Source: Streptomyces aurantiogriseus (GTDB lineage Bacteria; Actinomycetota; Actinomycetes; Streptomycetales; Streptomycetaceae). From it: a stretch of 64,000 nt of DNA. The notes beneath the pieces were generated by a model. It did no database searches, was not told the origin of the DNA, and worked only from the letters and a program-made list of their open reading frames with translations. Made by a program: the position numbers and the translations under genes. Numbering within the stretch: position 1 is the first letter of the stretch; each line of letters opens with the position of its first letter. The stretch spans positions 124,001 to 188,000 of the forward strand of contig NZ_BMSX01000009.1 of assembly GCF_014649375.1 (NCBI RefSeq). The letters run 5' to 3'. Positions 51,464 to 60,299 of the stretch are shown one piece after another.

Positions 51464-54400
51464 GTGTCGAAGCCGCCGTTCACGCACCTGCACGTCCACA
51501 CCCAGTACTCCCTGCTGGACGGTGCCGCGCGGCTGAAGGACATGTTCAACGCCTGCAACGAGATGGGCATGACGCACATCGCCATGTCCGACCACGGCAA
51601 CCTCCACGGGGCGTACGACTTCTTCCATTCCGCGAAGAAGGCGGGAATCACCCCGATCATCGGGATCGAGGCGTATGTCGCCCCCGAGTCCCGGCGCAAC
51701 AAGCGCAAGATCCAGTGGGGCCAGCCGCACCAGAAGAGGGACGACGTCTCCGGTTCCGGTGGTTACACCCACAAAACGATCTGGGCGGCGAACGCGACGG
51801 GTCTGCACAACCTCTTCCGCCTCTCCTCGGACGCCTACGCCGAGGGCTGGCTGCAGAAGTGGCCGCGTATGGACAAGGAGACCATCGCCCAGTGGTCGGA
51901 GGGCCTGATCGCCTCCACCGGCTGCCCCTCCGGCGAGCTCCAGACCCGGCTGCGCCTCGGCCAGTACGACGAGGCCCTGAAGGCGGCCGCCGACTACCAG
52001 GACATCTTCGGCAAGGACCGCTACTTCCTGGAGCTGATGGACCACGGCATCGAGATCGAGCGCCGGGTCCGCGACGGCCTGCTGGACATCGGCAAGAAGC
52101 TCGGCATCCCGCCCCTGGTGACCAACGACTCGCACTACACCTACGCGCACGAGGCGGGGGCGCACGACGCGCTGCTGTGCATCCAGACCGGCAAGAACCT
52201 CTCCGACCCCGACCGCTTCAAGTTCGACGGCACCGGCTACTACCTGAAGTCCACGGACGAGATGTACGCCATCGACTCCTCGGACGCCTGGCAGGAGGGC
52301 TGCCGCAACACCCTCCTGGTCGCCGAGCAGATCGACACCACCGGGATGTTCGAGAAGCGCGACCTGATGCCGAAGTTCGACATCCCGGAGGGCTACACCG
52401 AGGTCACCTGGTTCAAGGAGGAGGTCCGCCGCGGCATGGAGCGCCGCTTCCCCGGCGGCATCCCCGAGGACCGCCAGAAGCAGGTCGAGTACGAGATGGA
52501 CGTCATCATCCAGATGGGGTTCCCGGGCTACTTCCTCGTCGTCGCCGACTTCATCATGTGGGCCAAGAACAACGGCATCGCGGTGGGCCCCGGCCGTGGT
52601 TCCGCGGCCGGCTCGATCGTCGCGTACGCCATGGGCATCACCGACCTCGACCCGATTCCGCACGGCCTGATCTTCGAGCGGTTCCTCAACCCCGAGCGCG
52701 TCTCCATGCCCGATGTCGACATCGACTTCGACGAGCGTCGGCGCGTCGAGGTGATCCGGTACGTGACGGAGAAGTACGGCGCCGACAAGGTCGCCATGAT
52801 CGGCACGTACGGCACCATCAAGGCCAAGAACGCGATCAAGGACTCCGCGCGCGTGCTGGGCTACCCGTACGCGATGGGCGACCGCCTCACCAAGGCCATG
52901 CCCGCCGACGTCCTCGGCAAGGGCATCCCGCTCTCCGGCATCACCGACCCCAGCCACCCCCGGTACTCGGAGGCGGGCGAGATCCGGGCGATGTACGAGA
53001 ACGAGCCGGACGTGAAGAAAGTCATCGACACCGCCAAGGGCGTCGAGGGACTGGTCCGGCAGATGGGTGTGCACGCCGCCGGCGTGATCATGTCCAGCGA
53101 GACGATCACCGACCACGTCCCGGTCTGGGTGAGGCACACCGACGGCGTGACCATCACGCAGTGGGACTACCCGAGCTGTGAGTCGCTCGGCCTGCTGAAG
53201 ATGGACTTCCTGGGCCTGCGCAACCTCACGATCATGGACGACGCCGTCAAGATGGTGAAGGCCAACAAGGGGATCGACATCGATCTCCTGAGCCTCCCGC
53301 TCGACGACCCGACGACCTTCGAACTGCTCCAGCGCGGCGACACCCTCGGCGTCTTCCAGTTCGACGGCGGCCCCATGCGCTCGCTGCTGCGCCTGATGAA
53401 GCCGGACAACTTCGAAGACATCTCCGCCGTGTCGGCCCTGTACCGCCCGGGCCCGATGGGCATGAACTCCCACACGAACTACGCGCTGCGCAAGAACAAG
53501 CAGCAGGAGATCACGCCGATCCACAAGGAGCTCGAAGAGCCCCTCAGGGAGGTCCTGGACGTCACCTACGGCCTGATCGTCTACCAGGAGCAGGTGCAGA
53601 AGGCCGCCCAGATCATCGCCGGATACTCGCTCGGCGAGGCCGACATCCTCCGCCGGGTCATGGGCAAGAAGAAGCCCGACGAACTGGCGAAGAACTTCAC
53701 CATCTTCCAGGCCGGTGCCCGGAAGAACGGCTACAGCGACGAGGCCATCCAGGCCCTGTGGGACGTGCTGGTCCCCTTCGCCGGCTATGCGTTCAACAAG
53801 GCGCACTCCGCCGCGTACGGCCTGGTCTCGTACTGGACCGCCTTCCTGAAGGCGAACCACCCCGCCGAGTACATGGCCGCGCTGCTGACGTCCGTCAAGG
53901 ACGACAAGGACAAGTCGGCGATCTACCTCAACGAGTGCCGGCGCATGGGCATCCGGGTGCTCCCGCCGAACGTCAACGAGTCGGTGCACAACTTCGCCGC
54001 GCAGGGTGACGACGTGATCCTCTTCGGCCTCGAAGCCGTGCGCAACGTCGGTACGAACGTGGTCGAGTCGATCATCAAGAGCCGCAAGGCCAAGGGCAAG
54101 TACGCCTCCTTCCCCGACTATCTCGACAAGGTGGACGCGGTCGCCTGCAACAAGCGCACCACGGAATCGCTGATCAAGGCGGGCGCGTTCGACACCCTGG
54201 GCCACACCCGCAAGGGCCTCACCGCGCAGTACGAACCGATGATCGACAACGTGGTCGCGGTCAAGCGCAAGGAGGCCGAGGGCCAGTTCGACCTCTTCGG
54301 CGGCATGGGCGAGGAGGAGAGCAGCGAGCCCGGCTTCGGGCTCGACGTGACCTTCACCGACGAGGAGTGGGACAAGACCTATCTGCTCGCGCAGGAGCGC

Positions 54401-55003
54401 GAGATGCTCGGTCTGTACGTCTCCGACCATCCGCTGTTCGGCCTGGAGCACGTCCTCTCCGACAAGGCCGACGCCGGTATCGCCCAGCTCACCGGAGGTG
54501 AGCACGCGGACGGCGCGGTCGTCACCATCGGCGGCATCATCTCGGGCCTGCAGCGCAAGATGACCAAGCAGGGCAACGCCTGGGCGATCGCCACCGTCGA
54601 GGACCTCGCCGGCTCCATCGAGTGCATGTTCTTCCCGGCGACCTACCAGCTGGTGTCGACCCAACTCGTCGAGGACGCCGTGGTGTTCGTCAAGGGCCGC
54701 CTCGACAAGCGTGAGGACGTGCCGCGTCTGGTCGCGATGGAGCTGATGGTCCCGGACCTGTCCACCGCGGGCGCCAACGCGCCCGTGATCCTCACCATCC
54801 CGGCCACCAGGGTCACCCCGCCGATGGTCAGCCGCCTCGGCGAGATCCTCACCCATCACAAGGGCGACAGCGAGGTCCGGATCAAGCTCCAGGGTCCGAC
54901 CAAGACGACGGTGCTGCGCCTGGACCGGCACCGGGTCAAGCCCGACCCGGCGCTGTTCGGCGACCTGAAGGTGCTGCTCGGGCCGTCCTGCCTGGCGGGC
55001 TGA
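51464..55003 (+). CDS. dnaE: DNA polymerase III alpha subunit DnaE (DnaE1)
   Basis: DnaE (1179 residues) is the replicative polymerase. The PHP domain starts at once (FTHLHVHTQYSLLDGAARL, residues 4-22) and keeps HVH and DHGNLHG. The C-family polymerase core has GPGRGSAAGSIVAYAMG near residue 377 and PDVDIDFDERRR near residue 416 with the catalytic aspartates, then NKAHSAAYGLVSYWTAFLKA near residue 779. The helix-hairpin-helix and OB-fold regions (AVVTIGGIISGLQRKMTKQG near residue 1020) complete it. Length and PHP motifs fit DnaE1, not the mutagenic DnaE2. GTG start with GGAGG. Confidence 0.97.
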   Translation: MSKPPFTHLHVHTQYSLLDGAARLKDMFNACNEMGMTHIAMSDHGNLHGAYDFFHSAKKAGITPIIGIEAYVAPESRRNKRKIQWGQPHQKRDDVSGSGGYTHKTIWAANATGLHNLFRLSSDAYAEGWLQKWPRMDKETIAQWSEGLIASTGCPSGELQTRLRLGQYDEALKAAADYQDIFGKDRYFLELMDHGIEIERRVRDGLLDIGKKLGIPPLVTNDSHYTYAHEAGAHDALLCIQTGKNLSDPDRFKFDGTGYYLKSTDEMYAIDSSDAWQEGCRNTLLVAEQIDTTGMFEKRDLMPKFDIPEGYTEVTWFKEEVRRGMERRFPGGIPEDRQKQVEYEMDVIIQMGFPGYFLVVADFIMWAKNNGIAVGPGRGSAAGSIVAYAMGITDLDPIPHGLIFERFLNPERVSMPDVDIDFDERRRVEVIRYVTEKYGADKVAMIGTYGTIKAKNAIKDSARVLGYPYAMGDRLTKAMPADVLGKGIPLSGITDPSHPRYSEAGEIRAMYENEPDVKKVIDTAKGVEGLVRQMGVHAAGVIMSSETITDHVPVWVRHTDGVTITQWDYPSCESLGLLKMDFLGLRNLTIMDDAVKMVKANKGIDIDLLSLPLDDPTTFELLQRGDTLGVFQFDGGPMRSLLRLMKPDNFEDISAVSALYRPGPMGMNSHTNYALRKNKQQEITPIHKELEEPLREVLDVTYGLIVYQEQVQKAAQIIAGYSLGEADILRRVMGKKKPDELAKNFTIFQAGARKNGYSDEAIQALWDVLVPFAGYAFNKAHSAAYGLVSYWTAFLKANHPAEYMAALLTSVKDDKDKSAIYLNECRRMGIRVLPPNVNESVHNFAAQGDDVILFGLEAVRNVGTNVVESIIKSRKAKGKYASFPDYLDKVDAVACNKRTTESLIKAGAFDTLGHTRKGLTAQYEPMIDNVVAVKRKEAEGQFDLFGGMGEEESSEPGFGLDVTFTDEEWDKTYLLAQEREMLGLYVSDHPLFGLEHVLSDKADAGIAQLTGGEHADGAVVTIGGIISGLQRKMTKQGNAWAIATVEDLAGSIECMFFPATYQLVSTQLVEDAVVFVKGRLDKREDVPRLVAMELMVPDLSTAGANAPVILTIPATRVTPPMVSRLGEILTHHKGDSEVRIKLQGPTKTTVLRLDRHRVKPDPALFGDLKVLLGPSCLAG

Positions 55004-55019
55004 GCAACAGAAGCGCGTA

Positions 55020-55048
55020 AGGGGCGCACCCGTGCAGGGTGCGCCCCT
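55020..55048 (+). terminator. Terminator after dnaE
   Basis: AGGGGCGCACCC and GGGTGCGCCCCT form a perfect 12 bp stem with a five base loop (GTGCA), 17 bases past the dnaE stop. It also lies past the stop of the convergent small gene, so it may serve both. Confidence 0.8.
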
Positions 55049-55085
55049 CGGCGTGCTCGGGCTTCAACAGCCCTTTACGCAGATG

Positions 55086-55253
55086 TCAGTTGTGACCGAA
55101 GCGCTTCTGCCGGCCCTTGTGGGTCGCCACGTCGCCGGGCGTCACCTGGGCGACGGGCTGCTCGGCCTGCGTCTCCAGCGTCGGCTGCTGGGCCTCCTGC
55201 CGGCCACGCTCGGACTGCGGCCGCTTACGGTCACGGTTCTTGTTCTTGGCCAT
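55086..55253 (-). CDS. Small basic hydrophilic protein (55 residues)
   Basis: The frame runs from ATG 55253 (MAKNKNRDRKRPQSERGRQ) to a TGA at 55086 and ends KGRQKRFGHN. It has a textbook ribosome site (AGGAGG, eight bases upstream). The ends are rich in Lys, Arg, Asn and Gln, and the middle has Gln/Glu/Pro/Thr. No Cys, no membrane segment. Small proteins beginning MAKNKNRD are common hypothetical genes in Streptomyces; an RNA- or ribosome-associated role would fit the charge but is a guess. It converges on dnaE. Confidence 0.8.
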   Translation of the reverse strand: MAKNKNRDRKRPQSERGRQEAQQPTLETQAEQPVAQVTPGDVATHKGRQKRFGHN

Positions 55254-55478
55254 GGTGATCTGCCTCCTGTTGGGGGTCTAGGGGCCAGGGCCGGGACCAG
55301 ATTCACATAGGCTGACTTACGACGCATTTCGGATAATTACCGTGTGTGACAGGGCTGGTCGGGAGCGCCCCGCGCCGAAACGCCACGCCGAAGATCGAGT
55401 TCGGACCGTTAACCCCCGTGTGGTCGGGCAGACTCGAAGCAAGCCCGAAGCAAACCTCCCGGAAAGAGGGTGAGTCGT

Positions 55479-56699
55479 GTGGACCGCTGCATCGTCCTGG
55501 TGGACGCCGGGTATCTGCTGGGGGCCGCCGCGAGTCTCCTCGCCGGAGAGCCGTCGCGGTCCCGGATCACCGTCGACCACTCCGCTCTCGTCCAGGGCCT
55601 GCGCGAACAGGCCGAGTCCGACACGGAACGGCCGCTGCTGCGCATCTACTGGTTCGACGGCGCGCCCGACCGCGTCCCCCAGCCCGAGCACCGCAGGCTG
55701 CGCGTGATGCCCCGGGTGACCGTCCGCCTGGGTGCCCTGACCCGCAGCGACGGCCGCTGGGCGCAGAAGGGCGTCGACGCCGCCATGCACGCCGAGCTGA
55801 CCGAGCTGGCCCGCAACCGCGCCTGCTCCGACGTCGTCCTCGTCACCGGCGACGGCGACCTGCTGCCCGGCATGATGGCCGCCAAGGAGCACGGCGTCGC
55901 CGTCCACCTGTGGGCCGTCCAGGCCGCCGACGGCGACTACAACCAGTCCGAGGACCTGGTCGCCGAGGCCGACGAACGGCGCGTCCTGGACCGTACGTGG
56001 ATCACCAAGGCCGTCCGCGCCAAGGACCTCGGCGGGATCTGCGCGCCGCCGCCCGCGCCCCGGCCCGAGATCGCCGCGATCCTCTCCGCGCCGCTGCCCG
56101 ACTCCACGCTCGCCCCCGCGGCCGAGCGGCAGACCGAGGAGGGCGAGCACGCGCCCGCGGCCTCGGCCGACGGCGCCGGACCGCAGGAGCGGGTCCCCGC
56201 GCCCAAGGGCGTCCCCACCCCGAAGGACCTCGCCGCCCTGCGCGCGCCCGGCGCCCAGGCCGTGCAGCACCCCGCGACCGCCACCCTGCGCTGGTCCTCC
56301 GACAAGGGCTGGGTCGACCGCCCCGGTGTCGCCGCCGAGCCCTCCGAGGCCGCCTCGATGCCCACTCTCGCCCAGCTCACCACGGCGGAGCAGCGGTGGG
56401 CCGACCGCGAGGAGGACATCACCACCGTCGGCGGCGACCCCTACGAGGTGGGACAGGTCTTCGCACGCCGGTGGATGGAGCGCCTCGGCGACCAGAGTCA
56501 CCTGCAGAAGCTGTCGGGCATGTATCCGCGCATCCCGCACCGCATCGACGGCGAGCTGCTGCGGTACGCGGCCCGCTTCGGGCTGCTCGCCCACAAGGAC
56601 GACCAGATCGACGAGCACGACCGCTACGCCATCCGGGCGGGGTTCTGGCGGGAGATCGACGTGCGGACGGCGGCCGAGCACGCGCCCGCGGGGGACTGA
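55479..56699 (+). CDS. NYN-domain (PIN-like) ribonuclease candidate
   Basis: I take the GTG at 55479 (406 residues), seven bases after AAAGAGG; a GTG nine bases upstream lies too close to that site. The NYN domain spans residues ~1-175: CIVLVDAGYLL with the first acidic residue, YWFDGAPD, KGVDAAMHAELTELA and DVVLVTGDGDLLPGM, i.e. the acidic residues that bind Mg in PIN-like nucleases. Residues ~180-300 are a Pro/Ala-rich linker. Residues ~315-395 are a conserved helical C-terminal domain (FARRWMERLGDQSHLQKL, with IPHRIDGELLRYA). RNA cleavage is the family expectation; the target is unknown. Confidence 0.87.
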   Translation: MDRCIVLVDAGYLLGAAASLLAGEPSRSRITVDHSALVQGLREQAESDTERPLLRIYWFDGAPDRVPQPEHRRLRVMPRVTVRLGALTRSDGRWAQKGVDAAMHAELTELARNRACSDVVLVTGDGDLLPGMMAAKEHGVAVHLWAVQAADGDYNQSEDLVAEADERRVLDRTWITKAVRAKDLGGICAPPPAPRPEIAAILSAPLPDSTLAPAAERQTEEGEHAPAASADGAGPQERVPAPKGVPTPKDLAALRAPGAQAVQHPATATLRWSSDKGWVDRPGVAAEPSEAASMPTLAQLTTAEQRWADREEDITTVGGDPYEVGQVFARRWMERLGDQSHLQKLSGMYPRIPHRIDGELLRYAARFGLLAHKDDQIDEHDRYAIRAGFWREIDVRTAAEHAPAGD

Positions 56700-56762
56700 A
56701 ACGGGCACTCGGGGCGCCCCCGACGGCGAGCGGAGGGCGCCGACCCCGTAGTCTCGTCCCTT

Positions 56763-57782
56763 GTGAGTACGCGCGCGGCACCGGCAATTCGGCACAGGGA
56801 CGAGGTCGTGTGTGCCGTGCGTGGCCTGACCAAGACCTATCCGGCGGTACGCGGCCGGCGCGGCATCCCCGCGACCCCCGAGGTCCGTGCCACGGACGAC
56901 GTACGGCTGGACGTCCGGCGCGGTGAGATCTTCGGGCTGCTCGGGCCGAACGGGGCCGGCAAGACCAGCCTCGTCCGCCAGGTGACCGGCCTGATGCGGC
57001 CCGACGTCGGCAGCGTGGAGATCCTCGGGCACGACATCGTGCGCCACCCCGAGCGGGCCGCACGCATCCTCGCCTACCTCGGCCAGGAGTCCACCGCCCT
57101 CGACGAACTCACCGTCTCCCTCGCCGCCGAGACCACCGGCCGCCTGCGCGGCCTCGACGTACGGCAGGCGCGCCACGAGCGGGACGCCGTGCTCGACGAG
57201 CTCGGGCTCACCCCGATCGCCGGGCGGCCGCTGCGGAAACTGTCCGGCGGGCAGCGGCGGCTGGCCTGCTTCGCGACCGCGCTGGTGGGGGAGCGGCCGC
57301 TGCTGGTGCTGGACGAGCCGACCACCGGGATGGACCCCGTCGCCCGGCGGGCCGTGTGGTCCGCCGTGGACCGGCGGCGCGCCGAACGCGGGACGACCGT
57401 CCTGCTCGTCACCCACAACGTCATCGAGGCCGAGACGGTCCTCGACCGGGTCGCCGTCCTCGACAAGGGCCGGGTCATCGCCTGCGACACGCCTGCCGGG
57501 CTCAAGGAGCAGGTGGCCGGTGAGGTGCGGGTGGAGCTGGTGTGGCGGGAGCGGGCGCCGCTGGACGTGCCCGAGGTCGCCGCACTGCGCGAGCGGGCCG
57601 TGGAGTCCGGGCGCCGCTGGACGCTGCGGCTCGCCCCCGACGAGGCCCGCGCGGTCGTCGCCACCGTCACCGGCGGGGCCGCCTTCGCCGCCCTCGACGA
57701 CTTCACCCTCGCGACGCCGAGCCTGGAGGACGTCTACCTGGCGCTGGGCGGCGCCGCGCGGCAGGGATTGGTGAGGGTGTGA
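56763..57782 (+). CDS. ABC exporter ATP-binding subunit
   Basis: This 339-residue ATPase has intact motifs: Walker A LLGPNGAGKTSLVRQ near residue 59, signature LSGGQRRLACF near residue 161, Walker B LLVLDEPTTGMDPVA near residue 180, and switch His in VTHNVIEAE. Residues ~250-339 form a DrrA-like C-terminal extension. It pairs with the downstream membrane subunit in an ABC-2 type (DrrAB-like) exporter. The substrate is unknown; drugs or lipids are typical. The GTG start lies 63 bases after the NYN gene. Confidence 0.93.
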   Translation: MSTRAAPAIRHRDEVVCAVRGLTKTYPAVRGRRGIPATPEVRATDDVRLDVRRGEIFGLLGPNGAGKTSLVRQVTGLMRPDVGSVEILGHDIVRHPERAARILAYLGQESTALDELTVSLAAETTGRLRGLDVRQARHERDAVLDELGLTPIAGRPLRKLSGGQRRLACFATALVGERPLLVLDEPTTGMDPVARRAVWSAVDRRRAERGTTVLLVTHNVIEAETVLDRVAVLDKGRVIACDTPAGLKEQVAGEVRVELVWRERAPLDVPEVAALRERAVESGRRWTLRLAPDEARAVVATVTGGAAFAALDDFTLATPSLEDVYLALGGAARQGLVRV

Positions 57783-57868
57783 GCAGGACAGCCACCGCAT
57801 CCGTACCCGAGAGGACGACTGCCGGAGTGAACGCCGAGAAGTCCGAGAAGGGGAGCAGCGCGACGTGA
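57779..57868 (+). CDS. Possible 29-residue linking ORF between ABC subunits
   Basis: A GTG overlapping the ATPase stop (GTGTGA) opens a 29-codon frame (MSRTATASVPERTTAGVNA onward) whose TGA overlaps the GTG start of the permease gene. No family is recognisable. Its likely role, if any, is to carry ribosomes from the ATPase stop to the permease start. It could also be chance. Confidence 0.3.
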   Translation: MSRTATASVPERTTAGVNAEKSEKGSSAT

Positions 57869-58689
57869 GTGTCGTACCCGCAGAGGTTCTGCCGGGCAGC
57901 GCCCTGGCCGTGGACGAGCAGCCGGCCCGGGAGGCGGCCGAGCTGGGGCCGCGAGCGCGGCTGTGGCCGTCGCTCGTGGCCGTGTACCGGGCGCAGCTGT
58001 CCCGCGCGCGTGTGGCGCGCATCCCGCTGCTGTTCGTGGCGACCTTCCAGTCCGTCGGCATCCTGATCATGATGCGCGGGGTCGTGGACGGCGGACGCGA
58101 GGCGGAGGCCGTCGTGGCCGGCTCGGCCGTTCTGGTCGTCGCCTTCGTCGCGCTGAACCTGCTCGCGCAGTACTTCGGGCAGCTGCGGGCGAGCGGAGGG
58201 CTGGACCACTACGCGACGCTGCCGGTGCCGCCCGCCGCCGTGGTGCTGGGCGCGGCGGGCGCGTACGCCTCCTTCACCGTGCCGGGGACCCTGGTGACCG
58301 CCGTCTTCGGATGCGTGCTGTTCGGGCTGCCGCTGACCCACCTGTGGGTGCTCGCGGCGGTGATCCCGCTGGCGGGCGCCGCGCTGTCCGGCCTCGGCGC
58401 GGCCTTCGGGCTGCTCGCGCCCCGGCCCGAGCTGGCCACGGTTCTCGGCCAGCTGGGCATGTCCGCGGCGCTGCTCCTGGGCGTGCTGCCGCCCGACCGG
58501 ATGCCGGAGCCTGTGCGCCTCGCCCGCGACCTGCTGCCGTCGACGTACGGCGTCGAGGCCTTCGCGCGGACCTTCCGGGCGAGCCCCGACTGGGCGTACG
58601 TCCTCGGCGACCTCGCGGTGTGCGCGGGCGTCGGCGTCGTCTCGCTGGCCGTCGCCACCTGGGCATATCGTCGGGCTGCCGTCCGATGA
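57865..58689 (+). CDS. ABC exporter membrane subunit (ABC-2 type)
   Basis: A 274-residue membrane protein with six hydrophobic segments after a ~45-residue cytoplasmic start (about residues 50-68, 80-100, 125-150, 155-180, 190-212 and 245-265). The sequence between the second and third, LAQYFGQLRASGGLDHYATL, is the conserved ABC-2 coupling region. GGAGC precedes the GTG. It works with the ATPase encoded upstream. Confidence 0.92.
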   Translation: MSVVPAEVLPGSALAVDEQPAREAAELGPRARLWPSLVAVYRAQLSRARVARIPLLFVATFQSVGILIMMRGVVDGGREAEAVVAGSAVLVVAFVALNLLAQYFGQLRASGGLDHYATLPVPPAAVVLGAAGAYASFTVPGTLVTAVFGCVLFGLPLTHLWVLAAVIPLAGAALSGLGAAFGLLAPRPELATVLGQLGMSAALLLGVLPPDRMPEPVRLARDLLPSTYGVEAFARTFRASPDWAYVLGDLAVCAGVGVVSLAVATWAYRRAAVR

Positions 58690-58723
58690 CGCACCGCACA
58701 GGTGTACCTGGCACGATGTCAGG

Positions 58724-59437
58724 GTGACCGCACCGCTGACTCCCCCTCCGCCCCCGCACGAACCGTCCCCGCACGGCGCCTGGCCGCCGGCGCCGGGCGG
58801 GGACGCGGGTGTGGCCGCCGCGCCCCATGACGCCGGACACGGACAGGACGGACCCGGGATGAAGACCGAGCTGCGGGAAGCCGCCGTGATCACGGTGCTG
58901 GTCGCGGTCGCCGGGGTGCTGCTCGGACTGCTGTGGGTGTGGCTCGCGCCGCGCGTGCCGCTCGTCGGGGACGTGGTGGACGGCAACTGGGTCGTCTACC
59001 TCAAGGACACCGAGGGCGAGCAGGCGGTCGGCGTCGAGGGAACGTTCACTCTGCTCGCCCTGGCCTGCGGCGCCGTGAGCGCGCTGGCGGTCTTCGCCTG
59101 GCGGCGCCGCGGCGGCGTGCCGCTGGTCGTGGCCCTGGCCCTCGGCGGCCTGCTCGGCTCCCTCCTGGCCTGGCGCCTGGGCATCTGGCTCGGCCCCTCC
59201 CAGGACGTCCTCGCCCAGGCCGAGGCGGCGGGCAAGGGCGTGACGTTCTCGGCCCCCCTGAAGCTGAGCGCGAAGGGCACGCTCCTGGCCTGGCCCCTGG
59301 CCGCGCTGCTGGTCCACCTCGGGCTCACGGCCCTGTTCGGCCCCCGGGACCCCGAGGTGTACGGCCCGCACGGCCCCGCGGGGTACGGCCGGCAGGGGCC
59401 GCCGTACGCGAAGCCGTACGAAGGGCCGTCGGCGTAG
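58724..59437 (+). CDS. DUF2567-like membrane protein
   Basis: A 237-residue protein. The first ~45 residues are Pro/His/Ala/Gly-rich. Four hydrophobic segments follow (about residues 53-75, 105-122, 131-152 and 188-207), with a conserved loop GLLWVWLAPRVPLVGDVVDG. The tail has GPHGPAGYGRQGP-type repeats. It resembles DUF2567 proteins of actinobacteria. It lies 34 bases after the exporter gene and is probably in the same operon. Function unknown. Confidence 0.82.
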   Translation: MTAPLTPPPPPHEPSPHGAWPPAPGGDAGVAAAPHDAGHGQDGPGMKTELREAAVITVLVAVAGVLLGLLWVWLAPRVPLVGDVVDGNWVVYLKDTEGEQAVGVEGTFTLLALACGAVSALAVFAWRRRGGVPLVVALALGGLLGSLLAWRLGIWLGPSQDVLAQAEAAGKGVTFSAPLKLSAKGTLLAWPLAALLVHLGLTALFGPRDPEVYGPHGPAGYGRQGPPYAKPYEGPSA

Positions 59438-59454
59438 GACACGCGGGCGCGGTG

Positions 59455-59630
59455 CACCGGGCGGCCGGGGCGCCGGGCCAGGGCGGTCACCGTCCGGGAG
59501 TGGGCGGGGCGGTCGTGGATCAGGCGGAGGGCACGGCCGACGACCGGGCCGGCCTCGCCGACGGCGTTCCAGCGTGCGCCGGGCCGTGAGCCGGGGGAAT
59601 TCCGCGAGTACGTGCGAAGCACGGCCGCCA
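59455..59630 (-). pseudogene. Relic of an AraC-type regulator (C-terminal part)
   Basis: A minus-strand frame contains PVVGRALRLIHDRPAH followed by TVTALARR, which closely matches the start of the AraC HTH domain in cupin-type regulators (DPxIGRALRLIHxxPAH..WTVxxLAxxxG). Upstream VLRTYSRNSPG recalls the preceding LRxWxxxxP segment. After ALARR the match breaks down and the expected second helix-turn-helix is missing, so this seems a decayed fragment. It fills most of the 330 base gap between the DUF2567-like and ybaK genes. Confidence 0.5.
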
Positions 59631-59767
59631 CCGGCGTCCGGGCGGCCGACCCGCGCGGGCCGCCTTCCGTGGTGCGAACGGCCCTTCCTGACACGTCACC
59701 CGCGGTGCCGCGGCCACTGCGGGCATGTCCCCTCTGCTCGACCGAGGAGGGGACATCCGCCGACGGG

Positions 59768-60271
59768 TCACGCCCGCCCGATGGGCGCCAGGACCGCCTC
59801 CGTGAGCTTGGCGAGGTCGGTGGGGCTCAGCTCGACCTCCAGACCGCGCCGGCCCGCCGAGACGCAGATGGTGGCGTGGGCCTCCGCCGAGTCGTCGAGG
59901 ACCGTCGGCAGCTTCTTGCGCTGGCCGAGCGGGGAGATGCCGCCACGGACGTAACCCGTGGTGCGTTCCGCCAGCGTCGGGTCCGCCATGGCCGCGCGCT
60001 TGCCGCCCACGGCCGACGCGAGGGCCTTCAGGTCCAGGGAGCCCGCGACCGGGACCACCGCCACGGTCAGGGTGCCGTCGACGTCCGCGACGAGGGTCTT
60101 GAAGACCCGGTCCGGGGAGACACCCATCGCCTCGGCCGCCTCCTCGCCGTAGGAGGGGTGGCTCGGATCGTGGTCGTAGGCGTGGACCGTGAAGTCCACG
60201 CCCGCCGCCGTCAGGGCCACCGTCGCGGGCGTGCCCCCGGACTGTTGCTGCTTCTTCGACTTCTTCGCCAT
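59768..60271 (-). CDS. ybaK: Cys-tRNA(Pro)/Cys deacylase YbaK-type
   Basis: This 167-residue protein of the YbaK/ProX editing family hydrolyses mischarged Cys-tRNA-Pro in trans. Marks: DHDPSHPSYGEEAAEAMG near residue 33, VFKTLVADVDG near residue 56 with the catalytic Lys, VAVVPVAGSLDLKALASAVG, GYVRGGISPLGQRKKLPTVLD near residue 106, and ICVSAGRRGLEVELSP. It is 28 bases downstream of the LON-domain gene on the same strand, so probably co-transcribed. Confidence 0.92.
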   Translation of the reverse strand: MAKKSKKQQQSGGTPATVALTAAGVDFTVHAYDHDPSHPSYGEEAAEAMGVSPDRVFKTLVADVDGTLTVAVVPVAGSLDLKALASAVGGKRAAMADPTLAERTTGYVRGGISPLGQRKKLPTVLDDSAEAHATICVSAGRRGLEVELSPTDLAKLTEAVLAPIGRA

Positions 60272-60299
60272 TTTCGCTGTTCGCGCCTTCTCGGTGACG

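Noticed and set aside
51260..54931. Minus-strand frame of over 1200 codons antisense to dnaE, in frame with DUF2252
   Set aside because: It is the complement of the conserved dnaE reading frame. High G+C leaves few stop codons on the antisense strand, and the DUF2252 ribosome site and Met at 51259 are clear.
55317..58070. 917-codon minus-strand frame over the NYN and ABC genes
   Set aside because: Antisense to two genes with intact motifs; no domain recognised in it.
58996..59694. A full-length minus-strand gene of 232 codons
   Set aside because: Half of it is antisense to the DUF2567-like gene; only the AraC-like relic at 59455-59630 has sequence support.
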